Below the pieces are notes generated by a model. That model saw nothing but the letters and a program-made list of their open reading frames with translations, was not told the origin of the DNA and searched no databases. The translations under genes and the position numbers were made by a program. From contig NC_043999.1 in assembly GCF_902150065.1 (NCBI RefSeq), positions 28,367,718 through 28,431,717 of the forward strand: 64,000 nt of DNA. The letters run 5' to 3'. The first letter of the stretch is position 1. Each line of letters opens with the position of its first letter. Below, one piece after another: positions 1 through 8,735 of the stretch. This stretch comes from Myripristis murdjan. Its lineage: Eukaryota > Chordata > Actinopteri > Holocentriformes > Holocentridae.

Positions 1-322
1 AGGACCAATCACAGGCTGATGCAGGGCTGACCTTCAACAATCCTTTTCAGTGACAAATAGCTTGATCGCACGGGCTCCGGTTTAAAGATGGAAGTAGGAT
101 TGTGCTGAAGAGAAATCTCCAGTCATCCATGTTTTGACTTGTGCGTATGTGACTGGCAGGCAAACGCGGTTGATGAAAGGGTTAAGAGAAGAACATAGTC
201 CAAGCGTGTGGAACCATAAGAAATAGAAGGAGAAATATGTAATATAATATACGTATAAGGCTGTGCATTGGACAAGCCGTGGCATGTGTATTTGTAAGGC
301 TGTTGTCTTTTGACACGCTGAT
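1..322. other. Partial U2-to-U1 spacer
   Basis: Positions 1-19 are the last bases of the fossil U2-targeted element found in each unit. Positions from about 54 onward hold the second copy of the spacer's duplicated block, followed by the region just downstream of the U1 3' end. The U1 3' box candidate lies immediately before 323. No gene is present. Confidence 0.8.
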
Positions 323-449
323 CAGGGGAGAGCGCGGACGCAGTCCCCCACTACCATAAATTATGCAGTCGAGATTCCCACATTTGGGGAATTCGCAGGG
401 GTCAGCACAGCCGGAGTGCAATGGCTGAGCCTCGCCCTGGGTGAACCAC
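323..449 (-). pseudogene. U1 snRNA gene, 3' part (nt 38-164), split by LINE
   Basis: Read on the - strand this matches U1 nt 38 to 164, including the U1A-binding loop (ATTGCACTCC), the Sm-like site (AATTTATGG) and the terminal stem-loop. The gene is interrupted at nt 38-50 by a retrotransposon. The 13 bases 437-449 recur at 5,643-5,655 as the target-site duplication. The split gene cannot make normal U1. Confidence 0.93.
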
Positions 450-606
450 TTTTTTTTTCACTTTTTAGCTATTTTATTGAGATTTTGTCAAGGATTTACA
501 TGAACTTCATTACAATATGACATACGCAACTAATTAAGATAAGTCACAAGAATACATACAATTACATATCGTGAATTCAGAGAAAATTTCAGTGATACAA
601 AACACA

Positions 607-3600
607 TTAGATTTCTGTACATGAAAGTGCATCTGTTAAAAAAAAATTCCCCAAACCATATTCCATTCTCCATAACCTCATAGTTTCTTCCTTGCCAAGC
701 TTCATTTTGTCGCTCAATATATAATCTCGGACAACTGATAAAGTAAGTTTAGCGACTGACTCTGGAGGCACAGAAAACTTTTTAAAAACCAGTACATTTC
801 TGCACTTCCAAATGGCTTCTTTGGCACAGTTGATTGCTGCCCACCACCTTACCCATCTTTCCTGTTCTTTAGGTTGAAGGTCACCATACAGAACATCAAC
901 TACATTAGGACGCCTATAAAGGTCAGTCAACTAGGGTCTCAGAAGTGCCCACACCCTTTGTGAATGAGTGCAATGCCAAAATAAATGTGTTACGTTCTCG
1001 TCCATATTGCAATTTACCCTGGGACACTTTGAGCTGCGCGAACATCTCCTCCTGTACAAAAAAACACGGGTGGGAAAACTGTTCTGTACTGCATTCCAGG
1101 CTATATCTTTATGTACATTGAGCAAAAAACCGGCATTAACATTTTTCCAAACTTGAATGCACTCTATTTCTTTCAAGATACCAATTGGAACCAGACTTGT
1201 GGATTGAGGTGAAAGACTATTTTCCACAGTAGTCCTGTTTACCTTCCCTCCCACTGGCCTTTCCCAGATTGCAGACTTAAAAAGTATAACTGCCTTCCCA
1301 TAAAGTGGTGGCCTTGACTCTGCATAGGGGGTATTCTGAGGGGGTCTTCTCCCAAGCTTTTTTAATATGGTTTGGCCCGCCCAGAACTTGGCAAAACTGA
1401 ACCATAAAGTAGTGGCATCAACATTTAAAACTGCATTTACAATCGGAGTTAAAAACAATGCATCAAATTTGGTACCTAGCTCTGGCACTGCTTTTCCCCC
1501 TTTATCCAGGGGTCGATACATGATGTCACGCTTTACTCTTTCTTGCTGAGAACCCCATATAAATTCAAACATAAATCTTCTCAGTGCTGTTAAAAAGGAT
1601 CTGGGCACAGGCAAGGTGACAGCCAAAAAGGTCAGAGAGGCATAAACTTCTGCCTTTATGACGAGAACCTTCCCTGTAATGGTTAGATCTCTATCCTCCC
1701 ATTTTAGAAGCTTGCCTCTTATTTTTGGTAGTCTTGAGTCCCAGTTTGCCTTCACCATGTCTTTACCAAAAAATATTCCCAAAATTTTTATTCTGTCCTG
1801 TTGTTCAACCAGTCCCAAGTCAAGTTTGTTTTCTTTCCAGTTCACATACAGCGCTTCACTCTTAGTTCTGTTGAGCTTGGCTCCTGATGCCCTTGAAAAA
1901 CAGTCACTCCAACCAAGGGCATTGACTAAAGAGTTGTTATCTGTACTTAGAATGGTCAGGTCGTCCATGTACAGGGTCAACTTGGCCTCCCTCCCACTGC
2001 TCCCTGGTACAAGGAGGCCATGAATGGAGGGGTCCTGCTGTATAGAGCAGGCCAAAGGCTCCATTGCCAGGATGAAGAGGACCACTGATAGAGGGCAACC
2101 CTGCCTGACCCCTGACTGTACCTTGAAGGTATCTGTAGTGTTTCCATTTATAGTAATTCTACTTACACAGTCATTATAGAGGAGGTCTATCCAGGCCCTT
2201 ATTTTTGGCCCGAAACCAAAGGCCTCAATCACCTTTTTTAGGTAAATGTGGTTGATTCTGTCAAAAGCCTTCTCCAAATCTAGGCCTACTATGCAAAGGG
2301 GGACCTTTCGGTCAACAGCGTATAGAAAGGAGTCTCTGACTAGGGCCAGGCTATCAGTCATTGACCGCCCTGGCACCACACGTCTGCTCCTCGCCCACCA
2401 GCTCTCCTGCCATGTCCTGCAGCCTGAAAAAGAGGGCCTTTGCTAGGATTTTACGATCCACCCCCAGCAGTGTGAGTGGTCTCCAGTTCTTGATGTCCTT
2501 TTTGTCGCCTTTTTTAAACAGTAAAGACACAATACCCTCCCTCAGAGATGGTGGTAATTTACCTAAGAGAAGGCTCTCTTTAAACATGTCTAGAAGGGGC
2601 CCCTTTATTTCCGCCCAAAAGGTAATATAAAACTCTTTGGGCAGGCCGTCAGCTCCTGGTACCTTGTTATCCTGCATGCTTTCCACTGCTTTTGTGAGTT
2701 CCTTTTCAGACAGTTCACATTCCAACAAACAATTGAAGTCATTTATCTTTTTGTTTACTTTTAACAGGAGTCTGTCCAGAGACGCTCTATCTAGGTCTTC
2801 CCCCTTGTAGAGGTCTGAGTAAAAGGAATGTAGACAAGTATGTATATTTTTTTCTTCTCTTTGTTCATTACCATCTTGGTCATAAATTGCCTCCATTTTG
2901 TTTTTGGGACAGGCTAGTTTTCTAAAAAAATATCTGGAGCATTTTTCATTCTCCTCCATATGTTGGACTCTGCTACGAGCCAATAGTCCTTGACTCGCCT
3001 CTGTGGACAGTCGAAGCATTTCTCTCTTTAATTTTGCAATGTCTTCCGAGACTTCAAAACCGACATGGGCCATTTTATATAGGCGTTGTAATTTTGCCTG
3101 TTGTTTTTTTAGCTTAAAACGTTTCTTTTTGGCTGCCTTTTTCCCTATCTCAATAAAAAACCTCTTCACTCGTTCCTTCACGTCCTCCCACCATTCTCCC
3201 ACTGATTCAAAGACAAACTGTAGGGAAGACCACTGATTCAGTTTTTCTTTTAGTTTGCTAACCACCTTTTTATCCAGAAGTAAAGAGGTATTAAGCTTCC
3301 ATAACCCTTTACCCCTTTTGTTTCTGTCCGCCAGGACCAGAGAGCAGGCAACTTTAGAATGGTCTGAAAAAAAGACTGGTGTAACTGAGGCATCTGAAAC
3401 CTGCAAACCTTTAGAGGTAAGTAAAAAGTCTATTCTGGAATATATTCTGCCATTTGTCCATGTGTATCCGGGTTGTCTGGGGTGTATTGTACGGAAAGTA
3501 TCTGTCAGTTTGAAGTCACTTATGATGTTTTTCAGTGACACTGAGCTGGAGTCTAGCCTCACTGTACTGGTTGTCATTCTGTCTTTAGAGTCTACCATAC

Positions 3601-4036
3601 AGTTAAAATCTCCCCCCAAGACAACCTCGCTGTCACACAGTAACAGAGGCTGAATGGCTTTTAAGGTATCTATGCGCTCTTGTAGATCTGCTGGGCAGTA
3701 AACATTAATTATCCTCAGCCTGACATTGTTCCATTCTACATCTACACATAAAAGCCTCCCATATATCACTTGCTGTACTCTTTGGATATTATACCCCCAC
3801 CCTTTGAACAACACAGCCACCCCTGATGACCTGTTTTTGTTGTCCCCAGACCATACTGACTGCCCATGACTCCATCTTTCCTCATACACTTTATAATTGT
3901 CCTTGTAAGGGATGTTACACTCCTGTAATAGACAGATGTTACTGCCCTCTGAATGTAAAAAGTCAAAAGCAGATACACACTTTACAGGGTCATTCAGGCC
4001 TCTAGTGTTGAGGGAGGCGATTGATATGTTAGTCAT
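607..4036 (-). pseudogene. ORF2 (endonuclease-reverse transcriptase), family A copy 1, broken
   Basis: It encodes the enzyme for target-primed reverse transcription: an N-terminal APE endonuclease (LLQEC, GGDFNC near residue 141, SRIDFLLTS, SDH near 226), then reverse transcriptase (NWRPLTLLG, DLEKAFDRINH, GVRQGCPLS, YMDD near 690) and a C-terminal CCHC (CPRVNC...HLFWHC). Intact length would be about 1,143 codons. Compared with copy 2 it has a 2-bp deletion near 2,378 and a TGG-to-TAG stop at 928-930, giving three reading pieces. The start ATG overlaps the end of ORF1 as ATGACTAA. Confidence 0.9.
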
Positions 4037-5519
4037 GGGGTATACTTGGGGGGTTCACACTCCGGGGGGGGTCGGTGTCGGGGCTTCGCTTTCCACCCTT
4101 ACGCCTTCTCCTTTTCTTATTTTGGTACTGAGTGCTCTCCCCCTCTGTCACGTTCATTTGTGTGGCAGTGGAGAAGGCAGTCAGACACTCAGGATCCAAG
4201 AAGGAAGCAGAAGCGGATGATGGAGAAGGCCATACCTGAGAGCCCAGGGTGATGGACTCTTCTGATGTCTCTGGCTGCGAGCGCTTCAGTGGAGAAGGTT
4301 GTTGTTGCGCAGGGCCATCGATGAATGGAGCCATGGGCTGGAGTGGTCCCCCGGCCCCCTCAGGTCTGCCCCTCGACCCGAAAGACTCGGGGCGGCCTTC
4401 CGGGGTTGCCTGTAGATCTGCCAGCAAGTTGTCTAGGAGGTCTCTGCAGTCGCTTGTAGCGATGACGGTGGAGTTTGCCGGGGCCTGGTGTTGTGCCGGT
4501 GGCAGGTCCAACTGGCTGCTGTCTTCCTCATCTTCGCCCATGTCAACTGGGGTGTCACTCCAGTCTAGCCGCCCGCTCTCAATGGGAGGCTCCCCCTGGC
4601 TGGGTTGAGCTTGGATTGACTCCACTGCTGGTGTTGAGGACCCTGTACTGGTTGAAAGTTCCCCTCCTTGGCCATCCTGGGCTAGCTCGGCTTGCTGGAC
4701 GTTAGATGTCGCCCCTTCCTGCCTGGTCTGCTGTTCCTGCTCTGGAGCCTGGTCATGTACTGGTGCTGGTGCTGGTTCGTCTGCCTGGAACAGCTCTGGC
4801 TGCCTTGTCTTGTTGGCGTAGGACTTTGGGCATCCCCTGAAGGTATGTGTGTTGTCCCCACAGAGATTGCACCTCATGGGCTGGTCGCAATCCCTAGTCT
4901 CATGGTTAGAGTTTTTACAGTTCTTGCAAAAAATGTTTTTGCACTCAGCAGCTAGGTGACCCAGTGAACCACACCTTCTGCACACCTTGGGCTGCCCTTG
5001 GTAGAAGACACTGCCTCTGACCCGCCCCAGCTGGATGGTGGATGGCAGATGATGCAGCTGTCCAGTGCTCTGGTCCCTCTTCAACTTGACGTAAAAACGC
5101 CGTGCCCCAGTCCGGATGCCATCTTGGTCCCTGAGCTCCATTCCTCTCAGAACAGTACACTTGTATGAAAGCCAGGTTTGGATGTCTTCAGTCGTGATGT
5201 TCTCTGAAAACATGATTACTGTGACAGATCTAGCGTCTCTTTCAGACAATGGGATGAGAGTTATATTCTCAAGCCTGAGACTGTTGGCTTGTTTTTGTCT
5301 GAATCTGTCCACACACTGCTCAAAACTAGCAAAGGTCGAAAAAATGACCTCAAACACCTTCTTTCCTGGCAGGGCGAAGATATAATCCAGGTGAGAAGCT
5401 GAAAACCCTAATTCCGATTGTAGGACATTCCTTGAGAATTGTAGACGGTCCATCTCAAGGTCTCCTTGGAGTTCAAAACGGACAGCGTTCCGCCTATTTT
5501 GGGTTTGCACTGCTGCCAT
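4029..5519 (-). CDS. ORF1 (zinc-knuckle RNA-binding protein), family A copy 1
   Basis: An open frame of about 496 codons, starting at the methionine of MAAVQTQNRR. That start is chosen because the homologous ORF1 of family B also begins MA-x-RRNAV; an upstream in-frame ATG at 5,579 lies in the 5' UTR. An N-terminal conserved domain (about 10-175) is followed by three CCHC knuckles at about 180-193, 198-211 and 217-230. The tail is acidic, Gln- and Pro-rich, ending in a basic KKRRRRKGGKR patch. The expected role is nucleic-acid binding in the retrotransposon RNP. Its stop codon overlaps the ORF2 start. Confidence 0.9.
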   Translation of the reverse strand: MAAVQTQNRRNAVRFELQGDLEMDRLQFSRNVLQSELGFSASHLDYIFALPGKKVFEVIFSTFASFEQCVDRFRQKQANSLRLENITLIPLSERDARSVTVIMFSENITTEDIQTWLSYKCTVLRGMELRDQDGIRTGARRFYVKLKRDQSTGQLHHLPSTIQLGRVRGSVFYQGQPKVCRRCGSLGHLAAECKNIFCKNCKNSNHETRDCDQPMRCNLCGDNTHTFRGCPKSYANKTRQPELFQADEPAPAPVHDQAPEQEQQTRQEGATSNVQQAELAQDGQGGELSTSTGSSTPAVESIQAQPSQGEPPIESGRLDWSDTPVDMGEDEEDSSQLDLPPAQHQAPANSTVIATSDCRDLLDNLLADLQATPEGRPESFGSRGRPEGAGGPLQPMAPFIDGPAQQQPSPLKRSQPETSEESITLGSQVWPSPSSASASFLDPECLTAFSTATQMNVTEGESTQYQNKKRRRRKGGKRSPDTDPPRSVNPPSIPHD

Positions 5520-5642
5520 GATGGTAACCAGAGGACAAGGCCGGAGAACTAGCCCCTCTGGAAAGACAACCTCCAACAATGTTCTTCACTTGTGCCCCAT
5601 ACACCGCACGGCAACAGTAAAGACTGTACTCAAAGACTGGAA

Positions 5643-5676
5643 CTGGGTGAACCACCTTCTTGATCATGGTAAGTAT
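5643..5676 (-). pseudogene. U1 snRNA gene, 5' part, with 16-bp deletion
   Basis: This is the 5' end of the first split U1 gene, beginning with the target-site duplication (5,643-5,655). Intact units have 50 bases between the insertion site and the U1 start; this has 34. About 16 bases (U1 nt 9-24 or equivalent) are missing between two GGTA copies, so the 5' splice-site-pairing end joins directly to the loop I region. None of the other four U1 loci has this deletion. Confidence 0.9.
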
Positions 5677-5759
5677 GAAGTCACTGACACGCCCGCTGGA
5701 GCCCCCTTCACACACACACCACTCTGTCTCATGGTGCTCACACTGGCACAGTGGAACAA

Positions 5760-5771
5760 ACCCCCCCCCCC

Positions 5772-5812
<41 letters not shown>

Positions 5813-5827
5813 TCTCACACGCACACG

Positions 5828-5862
<35 letters not shown>

Positions 5863-5863
5863 A
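5760..5863. repeat. C-run and CA/CG microsatellite in the U1-U2 spacer
   Basis: A run of C followed by (CA)n with interspersed CT and CG dinucleotides. Homologous tracts of different length occur in the other units near 19,345-19,414, 22,085-22,164, 29,961-30,038 and 32,708-32,755, making it a length-variable marker between units. Confidence 0.9.
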
Positions 5864-6610
5864 GCCTGGAACATCACTTCACATCCACTCTACATCCCTG
5901 CTTTTCCAAGGCTCACTAAGAGTTTCAGTTATTTCCTTGAGAAGTTTGAATTGTGCACCCACCCACACACATCTCATCAAGAGTATCATGTGCAATCCCA
6001 AGCTAGACAAGATCAGCTATAATGTTAATGGTGCTCTTCAGAACTTTCACAAGACATGGGATGACCATATTGGATTTGTTAAGCAACTAGATGGACTACA
6101 AGTAGAGTGATGGACTACCAGCTGACCAGTAACAACTTGGTGAACCCTGGCTGAGTAAGAACAATTCAACGTGCAACTGGACCCCCCATCCCCAATCTTT
6201 CCCTTCCTCTATGTGTTCCCTCCTTGTCTGTCTGTCCGTGTGTCTCTCTTTCCCTTCCTCTATGTGTCCACCAGAGGCATTTACAGCTGCGTTTGATTTG
6301 TGGGAGGTGAGCTGTTGGCTTGTGGAAAGGCACTGTTCAGATGCTTGTCGTGGGATTCACAGTCCGCTTTGATCTGCGTCCCGTATTTACAGCTTTCCCT
6401 GGGATCTGGTGGTTCAGTGTTCCACTTTGATTCCCCAGGGGTTCCTGTTTTCCGACTGGACCTTAACGCACCACGTGATGCGCAGGGGTCCAGAAGATGC
6501 GTTGAGTTAGCCCTGACTGCAGTCTGCAGATCGAGGAGTGGCTCAACGTGGGTGGAGCTAAGCGTTTGGCTCCGCCCACTTCCTCAACAGCAAGCCACTG
6601 GAAGAGGTTG

Positions 6611-6676
6611 CTAACCCTAACCCTTACCTCAATCCTAACCTTAACCTCAACCTTAACCCTTCACCTTACCCTAACC
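6611..6676. repeat. Degenerate telomere-like CCCTAA tract
   Basis: About 66 bp of imperfect repeats resembling CCCTAA (CTAACCCTAACCCTTACCTCAA and variants). It recurs at about 20,164, 22,915 and 30,786 in the other units. It is degenerate, so it is an interstitial telomere-like sequence fixed in the array spacer rather than a chromosome end. Confidence 0.75.
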
Positions 6677-7007
6677 AGATGGCGCCCGGGTGGAGTCAAA
6701 TGTTTAGCTCCGCCCACATTTAGCCCAACTCCGACCTGCTAACTGTAGTCACCGCACGGAGTCAAACGTTTAGCTCCGCCCACATTTCGCCCAACCCCGA
6801 TCTGCGGACTGCAGTCAGGTGCAACTGGATGCGTTGGCTAATTGCTTTCTTTTCCTGCAATGATATGACCTGTTAGTCGTTGGCTAGTGGCTGTGCTTTG
6901 TGTGCCGTTTGCTGACGTGTGGTTCAAGTGTGTGGCGGGAGGTCCCAACCGTCCGCGGGAGTGACCTGTCCGGGAGAGGGGCGCTTCCATCTGAGGGTGT
7001 GAGAGTT

Positions 7008-7033
7008 ATCGCTTCTCGGCCTTTTGGCTAAGA
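7008..7033 (+). pseudogene. U2 snRNA gene, 5' part (nt 1-26), split by LINE
   Basis: Matches U2 nt 1-26 (ATCGCTTCTCGG...CTAAGA) and then passes directly into retrotransposon sequence. The matching 3' part resumes at 12,650 with nt 39. About 12 bases (nt 27-38) are absent, so the branch-site recognition sequence region is interrupted and this gene is dead. Confidence 0.95.
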
Positions 7034-7380
7034 CTGCGATCGCCTCCTTCTGGTGGTAAATCCTTGCCTTTTTGTGGCACTGGTGCTTACCAGCTATTGG
7101 GAGGAAATTCTATATATATTCCTGTTGATAAGTGTTTCAACTTTTTCTTGTAGTTGAAAATCTTTAATCCTCAGGATTTCATTGGCTCAGAGGACCTTTT
7201 ACCTGAACTCTGCCGGAGAAACACCTCGACCAAGCCAAAGAAGCAAAGGTAAGTGATTTTTAATTTTTGCTTTTTAGATTTTACTTTTCTTAGCATTTTA
7301 GGACCCTTTTATTCTTGTTATTTTTTGGTAAGTGGAGATTTTAATTTCCTTTAATTTGTTTTAAGTGTGGTGCCTCCACC

Positions 7381-8694
7381 ATGTCAGCCAACCATGCTGG
7401 CATGCGGAGGCACCACAGTGTCCGTTTTACTGTTTTAGAGAAAGATGGGAAGCTGATGGGGATGTCAAGACTTGACTTCTCCCGGAAGCTCATCCAAAAA
7501 GCCTTGAACTTTTCCCCAAATGACCTGAATTGTATTTTGACACTGCCATTTAACAAAGGATTTGATGTAAGTTTTCGCTCTGCCGTCCTTTTGAGGGAAT
7601 TCTGGACCCGTTTTGAAAATGCCAAAACCCAGTTTGCTGCGTTCAATGTGGAGAAACTCACTGACAATGCTTCTAAAACAGTTATTGTCAGAATGTTCAA
7701 TGAGACGGTGAATGCAGATGACATTTGTTTGTGGCTGGGTAGATATTGCACGGTTAAAGGCCAGGCTACCAAAGTGAGGGATGAGGATGGCATCTGGAAC
7801 TGTGCTTGGAGGGTCCCCATCCAGCAATGGCCGGACCCCCAAGGCTTCCAGGGCTTGAAACATCTGCCATCCATGGTAGTCCTGGGAGATAACAGGGGCT
7901 ATATCCACTACCAGGGACAACCCAAGCTCTGCCGCAAGTGTGGTGAGCATGGTCACCTGGTAGAAGCATGTCAGCAAATTGTATGCGGAAAGTGCAGAGA
8001 AATTGGGCACACCTTTGAGGAGTGCACCAATGGCAGGAGGTGCAATCTCTGTGGAGAGTCAAACCACCTCTTCAGAGATTGCCCAAAGTCCTTTGCCAAC
8101 AAACTGAAGGCAGCCAAACAAAATGGAAATGGAGGAAACGGTACACAAGACCAAGCAGTTAGAGAGCTAATTGAGGAGGCTGGGCTGGAAAATTCAAATC
8201 TCCCGCCAAATCCTGTGACTGGAGTAGAGGAGTCAGGTGAGGCGGGAGAAGGGGAGGGGCCTGCAATGGCCTCAACGACAGAGAGCTCAAGTGAGGATGA
8301 GGTGATGCAGGCAGAGGGCGGAGCTGGTTCAGATAGTGAGGAGGACCAATCACAGGCTGACAGCGAGGATGCCCCCCTCCCCGATGCCCAGCGTGCCAAG
8401 AGAACCATTTCAGAATTGTCCTCTGAGTCTCCTGTAGCCTCAGAGAAGAGGGGAAGAGTTGGGACTCTCTCAGACAGTTCATCTGTGGAGGAGCCCAGAG
8501 TCTTCCCCTCCAATTCACCAAATGAAGTGTCGTTCTTGTCAATAGCTCTGCAATCAACCCCTAAGGACTCCAAAATGAATGCAGCACTGCGCCAGAGGCC
8601 AACCCCCAGAGTCCGACAGGGAAACAGTGCTCAACTCCGCCACTCTTCACCTGCAGGAGTGAAGGAAGAGCTCTGTTCACAAGAAATCCGCTAA
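7381..8694 (+). CDS. ORF1 (zinc-knuckle RNA-binding protein) of U2 element
   Basis: A 437-residue open frame. The N-terminal domain (residues 10-180) is alignable with ORF1 of the U1 elements ([15 protein letters not shown] versus MDRLQFSRNVLQSEL). Three CCHC knuckles follow at about 184-197, 202-215 and 221-234. The C-terminal half is acidic, Ser/Glu-rich and low in complexity. It is expected to coat element RNA. It ends 41 nt before the ORF2 ATG. Parts of this ORF recur as fossil fragments in every array unit. Confidence 0.9.
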   Translation: MSANHAGMRRHHSVRFTVLEKDGKLMGMSRLDFSRKLIQKALNFSPNDLNCILTLPFNKGFDVSFRSAVLLREFWTRFENAKTQFAAFNVEKLTDNASKTVIVRMFNETVNADDICLWLGRYCTVKGQATKVRDEDGIWNCAWRVPIQQWPDPQGFQGLKHLPSMVVLGDNRGYIHYQGQPKLCRKCGEHGHLVEACQQIVCGKCREIGHTFEECTNGRRCNLCGESNHLFRDCPKSFANKLKAAKQNGNGGNGTQDQAVRELIEEAGLENSNLPPNPVTGVEESGEAGEGEGPAMASTTESSSEDEVMQAEGGAGSDSEEDQSQADSEDAPLPDAQRAKRTISELSSESPVASEKRGRVGTLSDSSSVEEPRVFPSNSPNEVSFLSIALQSTPKDSKMNAALRQRPTPRVRQGNSAQLRHSSPAGVKEELCSQEIR

Positions 8695-8735
8695 CTGCTT
8701 TTTTAGTCATTTTAACCCCCTTTTAGTCTTTTAAA

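Larger units (their letters stand above)
450..5642 (-). mobile_element. U1-inserted Tx1-group LINE, family A copy 1
   Basis: A full-length two-ORF non-LTR retrotransposon in the same orientation as the U1 gene it splits. It has a 5' UTR of about 120 nt, an ORF1 with three CCHC knuckles, an ORF2 with APE-type endonuclease and YMDD reverse transcriptase, and a 3' UTR of about 157 nt with AATAAA about 25 nt from an A-rich GTGAAAA-type tail. A perfect 13-bp target-site duplication (CTGGGTGAACCAC on +) flanks it. It is nearly identical to the copy at 14,016-19,211. It belongs with Keno-like Tx1 elements by domain order and similarity to the U2 element at 7,034. Confidence 0.93.
5677..7007. promoter_or_regulatory. 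U1-U2 divergent spacer (shared upstream region)
   Basis: About 1.33 kb between the 5' ends of U1 (-) and U2 (+). It holds in order the U1 proximal region, a C-run/CA microsatellite, a unique block, CT-rich sequence, a degenerate telomere-like tract (6,611-6,676), three GC-box repeats (GCTCCGCCCAC near 6,571, 6,708 and 6,774) and the U2 proximal region. Divergent snRNA genes should each need a proximal and a distal element here. Exact PSE and octamer sites are not certain from sequence alone. The same spacer recurs at 19,262, 22,001 and 29,877. Confidence 0.7.

Noticed and set aside
5494-6110. Frames rich in Thr-His or Cys-Val around the CA microsatellites
   Set aside because: They are translations of (CA)n repeats and vary with repeat length between units.
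6611-6676. True telomere or chromosome end
   Set aside because: The repeats are imperfect, short, and embedded inside each array unit.
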